Of a stretch of DNA of 64,000 bases, positions 20,179 to 31,451 are shown piece after piece. A program made the position numbers and the translations under genes. This DNA is from Diphasiastrum complanatum. Lineage: Eukaryota > Streptophyta > Lycopodiopsida > Lycopodiales > Lycopodiaceae. Position 1 is the stretch's first letter, and every line of letters starts with the position of its first letter. The notes beneath the pieces are model-generated. The model saw only the letters and a list, made by a program, of their open reading frames with translations. It was not told where the DNA came from and did no database searches. The stretch is taken from positions 65,974,268-66,038,267 of the forward strand of contig CM055097.1 in NCBI GenBank assembly GCA_029204225.1, written 5' to 3'.

Positions 20179-21189
20179 TGTTGTGAAATGATGATGCTAG
20201 AATAGCTTGAAATTATGAGCTCAAGACCCTAGTAATGTTGACTTCAAGGTCTACTTGATCGTAACATAACTAGGAATGGAACATGCAATGTAAAATCTTG
20301 ACATGCAACTGTCATGCAAGTAGAAATGGAAAAACAAGCAAGTTGTGGATCCCAAATTTGATCCTAGTTCAGGTCTATATGAACTCTACTCTATGCCAAT
20401 TCGATGAATCAAGAAAAGAAATGATTTCTACTTGTTGGCCATTTCAATTAGCAGAATCAGATCTAGAAAAAACAGATTCTAATAACCTCTAATCACAAGT
20501 AGTGATAGTGCCTTTCCAATAGAAAACAAATGCTTCTGATTTCATCACTTTCTGACAAGTATCCAAAGAGAAATGAAAGATTTTACAAAACTGAGGCAGC
20601 GCCCAATCACAAATGATTGATGGTTGTTTTGGCTCCAGAAATGCATTAAATGGAAGTGGAAATGGTATAAATGGTAGCGCCCTCGTCCTACAATCAATTT
20701 GCACTTGATCTCATCAGATTTGGATGAGTGATGAGGGAGAAACACCTGAAAAACCAGATCTGACCCAACAGCGAGTTCCTACATAAAAAGTAGATCAAGA
20801 AGACACAAAAACAATGAAGATGGAAGATGCCTCCAATCTCTCTCTCTCTCTCTCCAACTCGTGGAGCCTCTATTAAATAGAATTTGTGTATGTACAATGG
20901 TTGGCATGCAATTGCCAAGTGTCCAATTTCCTATGCATGCATTTGCATGCCTACTTGCATGCTGCATGCATGTCATGATAGTTGGCATTCCAACTTATTC
21001 TCCCCCATGCACATGTGCATGGGGGTCTACCAAACTCAAATGGGTCAAAGGCATCATCATGCAAGAAGGCCGTCCACGAGTTTCGTAAAAAAAAAATAGT
21101 TGCCTAAGTTATTTAGGCCTTAAAAAATTGGAACCAACTATGACCATGTGCCATGTACTATTTATTTAACTAGGTTTATAAGTTCAACA
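20179..21189 (-). repeat. Copia-D left (5') LTR, 1011 bp
   Basis: TG...CA termini, adjoined by the primer-binding site. It contains a CT/GA tract near 20836-20852. Nearly identical over its length to 16434-17275, which suggests a moderately young insertion. Confidence 0.9.
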
Positions 21190-22342
21190 GTTCCCTCTCC
21201 CCCACACTCTTTGGTGATGAGCTTGAAAAAGCCATCAACCAAAATGGTGATATTCGATGCAAGCTTGGTGATACACTTAAGCTGACAATGTAGCATCGCT
21301 TTCTTCTTCTAGTGAGGGGTTGTAGCAGCATTTGGATAAATTACAGGTTGTTGGGGACTTATTTGGTTTGACTGTGCATACCAAGATAACCCAACTTATG
21401 ATGCTTAATACCACCAGGTCCTTTATGCAACGATAGGAGTTTACTCTAGGAGGGCAACCCCTAGAGGTGGTATCGATACTCTTACACTTATTTAGGGACA
21501 TACTTCATTGGACCTGCTTTCAGCATGAGACACGTCGCCACAGCTAGACTACGGAAGGGTCATGTTTTTCTGGTTAGTGTTTAGCAATTCTACTTCAGGA
21601 AGCACATTCGTAATGCCTCAAGTAACTGTAGATTATTTGACACCATTGTTTCACCTACAGCTATGTTTGCAACACAAGCTTGGTGCACAGGGATTCCCGA
21701 TTCAGAGTGGACTAGTATGTCTCGTCTACAAGTCACTATGCTTGCACGTAGGATCCGGGCCAAGACTCCGTTCCTCACCAAATTATCCATATTGAGTTTC
21801 TTGTTACACCACTTCAGGTTGAGGCTATTTTTAGGTTGATTACATACATCCAAAGACTGATGAGTCTTCCACTTTCATGTTATCCATGCATACCTCTTCT
21901 CTCTTCTCAACAACTTCATCACCAGGGTCATTGGTTATCATCGTACTCCTAGGCTTCTCGTCTCTTAGGTACCTATGGCATGGCTATTTCGAATTTACTA
22001 GAGGGATCCCATCAGTACGTCATGGGGGTTACCCATCGTGCACATTCTCACGTGACTTGGTAGGGCCCTGTTGGAGTCAAACCAGATTTCTACCATTGTT
22101 GTTTCCTAGAGCTGGGTATCGTCGAGGTCCCAATTTTACCTCGTTACTTGGATAGTGGACTCTCACATCGCCTCCATTTTACAATGGGATAGTTCCGAGT
22201 TTCCTCATACTAGTTATATGTGAAGACTAGGCACTTTCAAGGCATTCCTCACATGGACAGACTTTGTCAGATATGTACATTGGGGTAGGTGGAGTCATAG
22301 GAGCATCTATATTCAGATGCCTTGTTTATTATGAGATCAGGG
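21190..22342 (+). pseudogene. LINE-3, reverse transcriptase and C-terminal part
   Basis: Plus-strand frames read LFGDELEKAINQNGDIRCK (the reverse-transcriptase palm, matching the LINE-1 GLYIDEL region), then GGQPLEVV near 21450 (LINE-1: GHPLEVVEAYTYL), TYLGTYFIGPAFSMRHVATA, and ARRIRAKTPFL. The end reads FVRYVHWGRWSHRSIYIQMP, a corrupted version of the CCHC tail. Many stops. It lies directly against the copia-D LTR and is cut by the copia-E LTR at 22343. Confidence 0.6.
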
Positions 22343-22822
22343 TGTTAACTTACTGAGGATATAGTGCAATATATAGGTCACAACCTCAATCACCATAGCT
22401 CAAGCACCACAAGCTCTCAAAGATGGCACAGCAAAAGTTAATTGTATTACAAAGAAAACTATACATAAAGGACACACTCAACTGCATGTCTCTGACAAGT
22501 GTCACTAAACTAGCCTACCACCTGCCAGTCCACAGTTAGGCCCAATATTGGCCACATATACTGACAAAAAACCCGAGACATGCCCTTGAGTATAGCATAA
22601 TGAGATCAAAAATATATCGTACATGCTAATTTCCTATATGTGTGGCTACCCACCTAGTTCAAGTAGCTAGTTACGGGGTAGGTGCCCCCAACACATATGT
22701 TGATAGCAGGTCACGTCCCGATCACTACTGAAAATAGTAACTGTAATCAACTGTACATTTATTATAGTATCACATTTGATGCTTACATAAAATATATATC
22801 AGATCAACTCTAATTTCTAACA
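22343..22822 (-). repeat. Copia-E LTR (480 bp)
   Basis: On the minus strand it starts TGTTAGAAAT and ends AGTTAACA (TG...CA). It is preceded by a purine tract CTTAAGGGAGAG (22823-22834 complement). It inserted in LINE-3. Only a short internal stub remains. Confidence 0.75.
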
Positions 22823-22920
22823 CTCTCCCTTAAGCTCAAATGTGATAGGGGTGAAATATAAACAACCTGTAGCAATGTCTAGACTATCCAAAGGACGTTA
22901 TGCATATCCTTGTATTATGT
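22823..22920 (-). pseudogene. Copia-E pol C-terminal stub
   Basis: Minus-strand DIATGCLYFTPITFELKGEC, then a stop at the LTR edge, like the end of many copia pols (KLG-x-x-D-I-F...ELKGEC). The polypurine tract overlaps its last codons. The rest of the element is missing or not recognisable. Confidence 0.55.
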
Positions 22921-24960
22921 ACCATAACGGTACGCCCTTCAGTGACGGCCTCACAAGGGGCATGACACAGGACTGGAGTTTTCGACATGTTTGGGTGCCA
23001 CGCATCACCATCCTAGGTGGTCACGTGTCGCTGGCAGGACCGTGCTTGATGGGACCCACTGTGCTATGCCTATTTAGTGGTGGGGTTTCCCTCTTACCAT
23101 TCACTCACTCTACTCGGGAGTTGGTGGATGGAGAGCACATGCATGAGCCAGGATGTATCTCCAGGCCGGAGATGTGTGCTAGGGAGAGCTGAGTGCAATG
23201 GCTGGTAGTATGGGATGCCAGTTATCGCCGGAGGCTCAACTAGGCATGATTGTGTCGATAGCTCCAGTGCATGGGGGTGGGTCGGTTGTGACCCTACGGA
23301 TGGGCGGTTACGGTGCGTCGTCATGGGGTGTGCGGAACCTTTAAGGCAGTCGATGATCCTAGGGAGTTGTAACACCTTGCTACCCTGTACATGGCTCACA
23401 CTCAAGCACACCATCAAACCACCAAGTTTGGCACACAATGTATCATGCAAACACAATGCTCACATAAAGAGTCTACCACACTCTTAACCAACTTACTTGT
23501 CCCCCATCCGACTTGAACACAAATGGACCACATAAGCGACACTGAGGAAATCCCACTGCCACCATGAACATATCATCCTCCATCTAGATAGGCTGACATC
23601 CTATCAGGCACTTCCAAGCACAAACCTATAAAGTTGACATCAATGAGCGACTAAACAACCCTAACGAAATCTTACTGCCAGCATAAGACTATACCCTCAC
23701 CAGATAGACAACTGGTAGATAAATCACCAAGTCACTGAGCATAACAAATGATGACTTTGCTTCTTCGCGTAGCATATGCATAATCAACAAACTCCGACTC
23801 TAATCTAGACTCCCATGACAAGGCAACATGCAAGCACACACATTCATGCAAACCAACAAGAATGATAAAGCGTCAAATAAATCACCAAGGACTGCCCAAA
23901 AGTCGTATCCTGTCATACCAACACCTCTGCCACCTATAGATCCACTGCTACACCGAGCTACTGAGAGCATGAGACTCTAACATTTTATGAGAAAAGAGTT
24001 GCCTTCGAATCGCTACTACCAGTGAGCTGCTGTGGCCAAGACCTTCTCTATTTCTAAATACTCAGAGATTGTATGGAGCTATCAATGCCTTAGCTGAAAT
24101 GGAGAGCCTACAGGAGGAGGATTCGATGGAGCTCAAGTCTGGGCGCATGCTTGGTGAATCCCGGATGTCACTCTAAAGAAGGCCTCACATTCTCTACTGA
24201 CAATGGGTTTGCTATTGATGTCGTTAAGGATATTTCCTTGAAGGATGTGGCTGGTTGCATGCACCATGGACTAGAGAATTAGGGCCCGAGGCATTACAGC
24301 TTTATGAAGTCTCTTCATTTGATTTTTCCCAATACTTGCTTACTATCCAAGGTCTCATTATGCGGCTATCGGCTTCCTTTGTCCGATCCACAACAATCTG
24401 GCCCGCTCTTAACTGTGCTCTTGCGTCTTCTTTTTTTATGTGCGCCTTCGCAAACTCACATTCTCAAACTCACAAGGTTATTGAGGACAAATAACGCATT
24501 TCATACAAATCACGGTCTGAAGTGCTTGCTGCAAAGATCCGTTTGTAAGAGATTTTATTAGCAAGGTCCTAATCTTTGTATGTAAAGCGATGGTAGTGGT
24601 TGGAGTCTGAACAAAAGGGAAATGAAATTCTGCAAGAATAACTAAGTATCTCTGTATTTGCAGGATGCATAGAGCAAAGCTTGTCAGAAATGCGGGCAAA
24701 GACAGTGTAGTAGGCAAATGCTACAGCATAACGAACTTCTACTGCCATATCAGCTTCTTGTGCATATTCAACAAAACATTAAGTGCTAAGGTTGGTGGAT
24801 CGAGAAGGTTCTACACTCGGCCTCATTTACAGGCCAAGCCTGCATCACTTATACGTAGTACATAGAAACGGGGGGGGGGGGGGTTAGGCGTAAGGTATGC
24901 CTGATGGATTTGCATGTTGAGCCAAAGACAGCATCACATGCAGAGGTAACAGCGGCCCCC
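22921..24960. other. No gene seen; possible degraded LTR
   Basis: 22921-23380 is G+C-rich. Its minus strand contains TGTTACAACTCCCTAGG near 23375, which resembles an LTR start, but no partner copy is present. 23480-24960 has only short frames. A G-homopolymer (14 bases) lies at about 24869-24883. Confidence 0.35.
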
Positions 24961-24962
24961 GG

Positions 24963-25319
24963 TGTTACGAGCTCGTAACCAGTGCCCAACCCTAGAGAAC
25001 ACATATAGGTCAGATACCACAGTCAGGGTCGTGTCCAGCGTACATGACCAACAGGGCAAGACAGTGTGAGTAGTGTGCCCAGCACGGTCCATAGTCATGG
25101 CGGGCCTAACACAGCCTAGGGACCCTGTCAGCAGGATAGGGCCCCCAGTTGGGTCCCGACGTGTAGTCGGCCACGTCAGTGCCACGTGGTCGACACTTGG
25201 CAGTAGCATGCCACCAGTCCTCACACTGGGCTAGGAGGGGCTTACTCTAGATCAGGGAGTAGGCAAGGTTGGGTGGATCAGTTAGTGTTTGCCCTACTGT
25301 GGTGTTAGGATCTATTACA
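24963..25319 (+). repeat. Gypsy-1 left LTR (tentative start)
   Basis: Ends ATTACA one base before a perfect primer-binding site. The start is placed at TGTTACGAGC, a guess that gives TG...CA ends and 357 bases. No second LTR was found to compare with. Confidence 0.55.
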
Positions 25320-25320
25320 C

Positions 25321-25333
25321 TGGTATCAGAGCC
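25321..25333 (+). promoter_or_regulatory. Gypsy-1 primer-binding site
   Basis: TGGTATCAGAGCC, complementary to the initiator tRNA-Met 3' end. Confidence 0.9.
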
Positions 25334-26034
25334 ATCTCCATCCTAGGGAGTTCAGGAGCAGCAGTAGAGAAAGCTATCAGAAGATAGGAAGTGTTTCTCA
25401 GGTTCTCAGAAAGGATTTAGAGTAGAAACCAGCGAGCAGGTCCATCGTTGTGGGATCAGAGAAATCCAAGGAAGTTTGAGGGGTTTTCAAGCAAATTCTC
25501 TTAGCAGGGCCAGCGCTGGACAGGGAGGTGAAAATTTGGTTTTTCATCACTGTTTTTGAGAATTTTTCAGTAGTTTGAACATCAAACTAGATTGCCACAG
25601 ACCAGCGACCTACTACTTGAAGTCAGATCAGAATTTCAAGCAAGTTTTGGGCCTTAAATTTTAGAAAATTGGGCCAGACAGGTGGCTGTCCAGCCAGCGA
25701 GGGTAGGGAGACACCAAAATCAGAAATTGAAATACTTTTTGGGTCTCAAATCAGAAGTAAATAAGCCAGTTGGGTTGCAATCAGACCAGCGAGCTACTAT
25801 CCTCAGAGAACCGGGAAATTTGGCACCGTTTTGAAGCTTCAAACTGGCATTTTTCGGGACAGCAGGTCTGAAATCTTGGGGAAAAGAGCTGAAAGGGTTC
25901 CTCTTCATTCTTTCTTTGGAAGTACAGTCCTCAGAAACAGCTAAGTCATCTTTCCTTTCCCTTGTACAGATGTAAATTAGTCTTTTAGACTTTTTTCCTT
26001 CAGAAGTTAAGGTAGCTCTCTTTCAGTTTCGAAG

Positions 26035-27519
26035 ATGACCACTCCTCAGGGACCTGATCAACCCCAGGAGAGAGGCTTCGACGAACTTGAAACAGAAGCC
26101 TTGGCTTACAGAAAAGGGAAGGAACCCATGGAAGTAGAAGAACAGGAACAGTTCGCCGAAGAACTCGACGAACTAGTTACCAAGGAGCAGTTCCTCCAAT
26201 TGGTAACAGAAGTGGATGATCTAAAGTTGGCATTAGCCAATTTCAAGTCCAGTGTGGACGACTCGTTCGCTGAACTCAAAAACTTGATTTTGAGTTCCGC
26301 GAAAGGAAGCCTTCCCTCCACTTCTCAGTTATCCCCTTCTCCACTTCCATCAGTTTTGGGTGAGACTTTACGGTCTCACCCCAATGTTTTTAAAGATTTA
26401 AAACCTCCTACTTTTAATGGGGAAGAGAAGGATAGAAATGCAGATATTCTACAAACCTTCCTCAGCAAATGGAAGAACATTCATGCTCTTAAACAGACCC
26501 CTGACCATTTGCAAGCAATTGAGGCCAGTCTTTCCTTAGGGCCTATGGCCTATAAGTGGTGGTTAAATCTCCAGGAGACTGGGCAGACTCCCCGGTCATG
26601 GAAAGCTTTTGAAGAAGCTTTCCTAAGAGAATTCCTACCAAAAAATGAACTGGATAGAGCCTGGGAAGCCTGGGAAAGAACAGTAATGGATAAATCCCTC
26701 ATCCAATATATCTCGCAGTATCGAGAAGCAATTTTAAAGATTAAAAATATGAATGACTATCAAAAAATCAGGGGATTTGTCCGTGGCCTCAAAGTTTAAT
26801 ATAAAGTAGAGGTCCAGAGAAACTCGCCTACTACCCTTGAGCAAGCTCTCAGATATGCTCAAATCTATGATGATTCAGTGGGTAGGAAGAAGGCAAGACA
26901 ACAGCCACTTTCTGAGCAGCCTTCTCAGAAAGACTTTCAATTTAAAAAGAAATTTTTAAAAAGAAAGAAAGAAGACAAATTTAAAAGTGAAGCTCCTCAG
27001 AAACGCCCTTCACTCATACAGCCCTTAAAACCAGATGATTTTGAGAAAGCCAAACAAGAACGTTTGTGCTTTGTGTGTATGGGCAAGGGACACACAGTCA
27101 GACAGTGTCCCAAGGGGCCTTTCACTAAAAAAGATAAGAAAGATAAAAAACAAGTTCATCTTGTTCAGACTGTATGTTTCTCCAGTGACTCGGCAGCTTC
27201 CGAGATCAAAGTGTATCATGAAGATCATGAACACTATTGCCAGCTGACCTCTGCAATGCTAGCGAGACCCTTCAGCTTTGGGCCGCATGACCTAGTACGT
27301 GTGCATGGGAAAGTTGGTAACCAGTCAGTAAGAGTCATGGTTGATGATGGGGCAACCCATAATTTCATCAACCACACCCTGGTTAAAAAGCTTAAACTAC
27401 CAGAAGTACCTAGTCAGCATAGGTACATAATTTCATTAGCTAAGGGTGAAGATAAAAAAATATGGGAAACTATGGTAAGTAAGTTAAATCTTGGTATTCA
27501 GGGGACCAAGATGAAATAA
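26035..27519 (+). pseudogene. Gypsy-1 gag and protease
   Basis: Starts at ATG 26035 after a 700-base leader. A coiled-coil amino part is followed by the retrotransposon gag domain (FNGEEKDRNADILQTFLSKW; GPMAYKWWLNLQ; FLREFLP). A TAA at 26797-26799 stops it, but the same frame continues (ALRYAQIYDDSVGRKK) through a basic region to the zinc knuckle CFVCMGKGHTVRQCP and the protease RVMVDDGATHNFINHTLVKK. The usual active site is D-S/T-G; here it is D-D-G, so the protease is probably dead or this is a replacement peculiar to the copy. A frameshift at about 27510 follows. Confidence 0.85.
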
Positions 27520-27527
27520 ACTTTCAG

Positions 27528-27887
27528 ATGATGCACCTGGATCGAACAGACATTGTTCTCGGGATAGATTGGCTCTACAGTTTAGGACCTTCCCTCCACA
27601 GAAACTATCAGGAGAACACCCTCAGGTTTCAGCATAAAGGCCGAGAGATCCAGTTGCATGGGGAGCACGATGTTCCCAACAGCCCTATGGTCTGCAGTTC
27701 AGAACTCTGTCAGCTAATCGGAGACGAAGACCATCAGGTATTCTTATGTGACTTTCAGTTTATTCCTGAAGTTTCTATTTCCAGTTCTATTCAGCAGAAA
27801 ATCAGTAAATTAGAAACTTTATTGTCTAAATTTAAAGATGTTTTTCCTGAAGATTTACCACATGGTTTACCACCTACAGAGAGGTAG
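27528..27887 (+). pseudogene. Gypsy-1 protease-RT linker
   Basis: Reads MMHLDRTDIVLGIDWLYSLG (the I-L-G-x-D-W-L protease flap/end block), then [19 protein letters not shown] leading into the reverse transcriptase. A one-base change near 27885 shifts the frame from here to the next. Confidence 0.85.
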
Positions 27888-27889
27888 AT

Positions 27890-29668
27890 CATGTAATAAA
27901 CCTAGTACCAAGTACAGCACCTGTTTCTAAACCTCCGTATCGGGTCAGCCGAACAGAGGATGAAGAAATAACTAGGCAGTTAACAGACTATCTTGGGAAA
28001 GGCCAAATTCAGACCAGTAGTTCACCATGGGCCTCACCAGTCCTATTGGTGAAAAAGAAAGAGGGGTCTATGCGTCTTTGCGTAGATTACAGAGCCCTCA
28101 ATAAAGTCACAATTAAGAATAAATACCCTATGCCTCGGGCAGACGAGTTGTTTGATCAACTCGACGGGGCTAAGTTTTTCAGCAAAATAGACCTCAGATC
28201 GGGATATCATCAAGTCCGTATAAAATCGGAAGATGTCTCGAAAACAACTTTTAGGACTCGTCACGGTCATTATGAGTTTAAGGTGATGCCATTTGGGCTC
28301 ACAAATGCTCCAGCTACCTTTATGACCTTGATAAACAGTGTCCTCAGACCATACTTGGGTAAGTTTGTAGTCGTATTTTTAGATGACATCCTCGTTTACA
28401 GCAAAACGAGGAAGGAGCATCTAAAACACCTCAGAAAGGTGTTTCGACTGCTCAGAAAGCATAAGCTTTATGCTAAACAATCCAAGTGTGAATTCTTCGT
28501 TGAAGAAGTAGCATATTTGGGTCACATTATCTCTTCGGATGGGATTAAGATGGACCCAAATAAGGTTAAAGCCATACTCAGTTGGCTGAGACCTCAGAAT
28601 ATTTTGGAACTCCAGATCTTTCTTGGTCTGGCGGGATATTACAGACGATTTGTCAAGGAATATGCTCAGATAGCAGTTCCTATGACAAATCTTCTTAAGG
28701 GGAAGGGAAAGGAGTTCATTTGGGAGTCCGCACAACAAGAGAGCTTTGATGCTCTCAAAACAGCCTTAGCTACAGCACCAGTTTTAAAAGTCGCCGACCC
28801 CAATCAGCCATTTGTGGTCGAAACAGATGCTAGCGACTTTGCAGTAGGTGCTGTGCTAACTCAGAGTGGACGACCAGTTGCGTTCGAGAGTAAAAAACTC
28901 AAGCCAGCTCAGACTAGGTACAGTGCCTATGAAAAGGAACTCTTTTCTATAGTCCATGCCCTTAAGACTTGGAGGCATTATTTGTATGGTGCCAACTTTG
29001 AGGTCCTGACAGACCATGAGAGTCTCAGATACCTTTGCAATCAACCTGAGCTTAGAGGTCGGAAAGCTCGTTGGGCAGAGTTGATGCAAGAGTTTGACAT
29101 GTCTATCAGATATAGGCGTGGAAAATTCAATACAGTAGCAGATGCCCTTAGCAGAATGCCTATGATAAACGAGCTGAGTTTTACTCAGATTCGTAATGAG
29201 TTACTCGAGTCCTTGAGAGGGAAATGCCAGCATGATGCATTCTTCTCTATTATCTGGAACTCAGTCCAGAACAGACAGTTACAGACTCCAGAACCAGTTC
29301 CCGGGGCTGGTGCCAGTTCATCCAAGAATACGGCAGCTTCCGTTGAGGATGACGATGAGTCCGAGTATACGTCGTCAGATGACGTTGAGGATTCTGAGCC
29401 TGTATTACCCAAGCAAACCCCAGTGGTTGAGGGTCAGTTGACTCAAGGATTCAAATGGAAACAGTATTCCATTCAGGATGAGTACTTGCTCTATAGAGAT
29501 AGAGTATGTGTCCCCAATTCAGAGGATTATAGGCAGCAGGTCCTATATGAATGTCATGACAATCCTAGCGCGGGACACCCAGGCATACAGAAGACCTATG
29601 AGCTTCTTCGTAGGCAATTTTTCTGGCCCAGTATGAAAAAGGACGTCCACCAGTATGTGGTCAAGTAA
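27890..29668 (+). pseudogene. Gypsy-1 reverse transcriptase, RNase H and integrase zinc finger
   Basis: A long open frame of about 590 residues. RT blocks: [20 protein letters not shown], then [14 protein letters not shown] (first catalytic Asp), [26 protein letters not shown] (Y/F-x-D-D, here F-L-D-D) and [10 protein letters not shown]. RNase [19 protein letters not shown] with [12 protein letters not shown] and [10 protein letters not shown]. Then a spacer with an acidic stretch, and [20 protein letters not shown], the HH part of the integrase HHCC finger. The two Cys are missing because the frame ends at a short deletion between repeats of CAAGT. Confidence 0.95.
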
Positions 29669-29697
29669 ATAAAGCAGAGCGTTTAAAGGCAGGAGGG

Positions 29698-30228
29698 TTG
29701 TTGCATCCCTTAGAAATACCAGCTGGTAAATGGGAGAGTATCTCCATGGATTTTATAGTAGGCCTGCCTAAAACCCAAAAGGGTAATGACGCTATATGGG
29801 TCACAGTTGACCGTCTGACCAAAATGGCTCATTTCATTCCGACCAAAACAACCGTTAGAGCTCCAGAGTTAGCGAGGTTGTTTGTAGACGGGCTATTTAA
29901 ATTGTACGGTCTACCTTCCGGCATAGTCAGCGACCGGGACAGTAAGTTTACTGCAAATTTTTGGAGGGCAGTATTCCATCATCTCCATACTAAACTTAAT
30001 ATGAGTACCACCGACCATCCACAGACGGACGGTCAAACAGAAAGGGTAAATCAAGTGCTGGAGGATATGCTTCGTGCATACGTCAGCAAGAAGCAGACTA
30101 ATTGGGAGGAGTATCTCTCGATATTAGAGTTTGCTTACAACAGTACCAAACATTCAGCTACGGGATACAGCCCATTTATGCTGATGTACGGTTTTCAGCC
30201 ACGCTCACCCACAGCTGTAACATATTGA
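29698..30228 (+). pseudogene. Gypsy-1 integrase core, 3'-truncated
   Basis: Carries the three catalytic acids: SMDFIVGLP, IVSDRDSKFTANFWR, and DGQTERVNQVLEDML. The core ends GFQPRSPTAVTY. Nothing integrase-like follows 30228. Confidence 0.9.
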
Positions 30229-31373
30229 TCATTCTCATGAGGCATATGTGGAATGTGAATCAATTTCCATGTTTTTGTATCATATACACTTAGCAGTGAG
30301 CACTATAGTTTGCACTATGTGATTGCTTTCAAGTTTCAGTTTTGGTATGCAACGTGCTAAAGCCTAAATGCTTTGTTCAATTAGTGAATGGACTTCAATG
30401 TAATATGCTTTGTTCAGTTAGTAATAGTAAGTACTTACAAGTTACTATGCTTTGCAATGTGTTTAAAATTGTTTTTACATCCCTAAATGTTGTTCCCACC
30501 CCAACACATAGTTTTAACAAAAAACCAAAAAAACAAAAAAAAATTGCAACGTTCCAATCCGAAACACTACTAGATCCCGAAACACAGCATTCTGGAATGC
30601 TACGCATCTCTGGATAAGTATCATGGGTCACACTTATATCGATTGTCATTTGAACCATATATTTTGGGCTATATGATCTCATAATATTATTTGGGATTTA
30701 TTAGAAGGTTGTATAATCATTGTTGGTCCTCCAACCCTAACTCGTAGATTGCACGACCTCGGAGAGTATGGATAGGGCTATGAGCCTCATCATTGTTGGT
30801 TGATTGATCAAATGCTTAACTCTTGGTTTTTTATTCTAGTGAGTATCTTTATTCTCCATTACTCTATCACTACATTTTGCACTCTCCTCTCTATGATCTA
30901 TTTCATATGCAATATTTTTCCTATAAATAAGCTTCAAAAAGAAAGCTACATTCTACAAATATCTGCAAAACATGTGTTGAATGTAGTCTAAGCTATTCTT
31001 TAAGGACATCAAGTCTCAACAAATAAACCTGTATAGTTTAGATCTTTCCCTTCTTCACTTGGGGTAAAGAGACAAGATGTCACGGATTATGTAAGTTTGG
31101 CATGGTTCAATGTCGATAGGGATTCCTTGGTTTGTTACTGTTAGTATTATAAGTTAAAATCTTCAAGCTCCATGCTCCAGCATAAACACTCAACCTCTAC
31201 CAATTAATTTGAAACATAGCGGTTAATCTAATTTGCAATTCAATGACTTGGATAGGCGGCAAACTTTGAAGACTAAAAAGCTAACACTAATTTCTTAACT
31301 AGTACTATAAGGGCACCTCATTTTCAGAGAAGCTGGGTCACATAAACTGATGCTGAAAGAGACTTTCGTCGTA
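30229..31373. other. No gene seen
   Basis: AT-rich, short frames only. It must contain the missing 3' exons of the RanBP2 zinc-finger gene if that gene is intact, but none could be identified. Confidence 0.4.
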
Positions 31374-31451
31374 TCAAAATAATTTCTTATGAATGTTTCT
31401 GCAGCTACTCAAGCAGCAGAAATTAACATTTGAGAGCAGGAAGAGAAGTAC

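Larger units (their letters stand above)
16434..21189 (-). mobile_element. Copia-D, Ty1/copia retrotransposon
   Basis: Two direct LTRs (20179-21189, complete; 16434-17275, truncated at its far end) flank gag-pol on the minus strand. The LTR starts TGTTGAACTT and ends TTCACAACA. The primer-binding site (complement of GCTCTGATACCA) is at 20166-20177, and a polypurine tract (TAAGGGGGAGT on the minus strand) is at 17276-17286. Coding order gag, integrase, reverse transcriptase, RNase H is that of Ty1/copia. It carries multiple stops and frameshifts and lacks part of pol around 18400-18860. It sits inside a LINE. Confidence 0.9.
24963..30228 (+). mobile_element. Gypsy-1, Ty3/gypsy retrotransposon lacking its right end
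   Basis: Order of domains: LTR, primer-binding site, gag with a CCHC knuckle, protease, reverse transcriptase, RNase H, integrase. The integrase position after RNase H defines Ty3/gypsy. The element stops at 30228 inside the end of the integrase; a chromodomain, if it ever had one, and the right LTR are gone. It is broken by at least one in-frame stop in gag (26797), frameshifts near 27510 and 27890, and a small deletion at about 29665. Confidence 0.9.

Noticed and set aside
24255-24561. Overlapping plus-strand frames of 79-85 residues
   Set aside because: No motif, no codon support, and the frames overlap each other.
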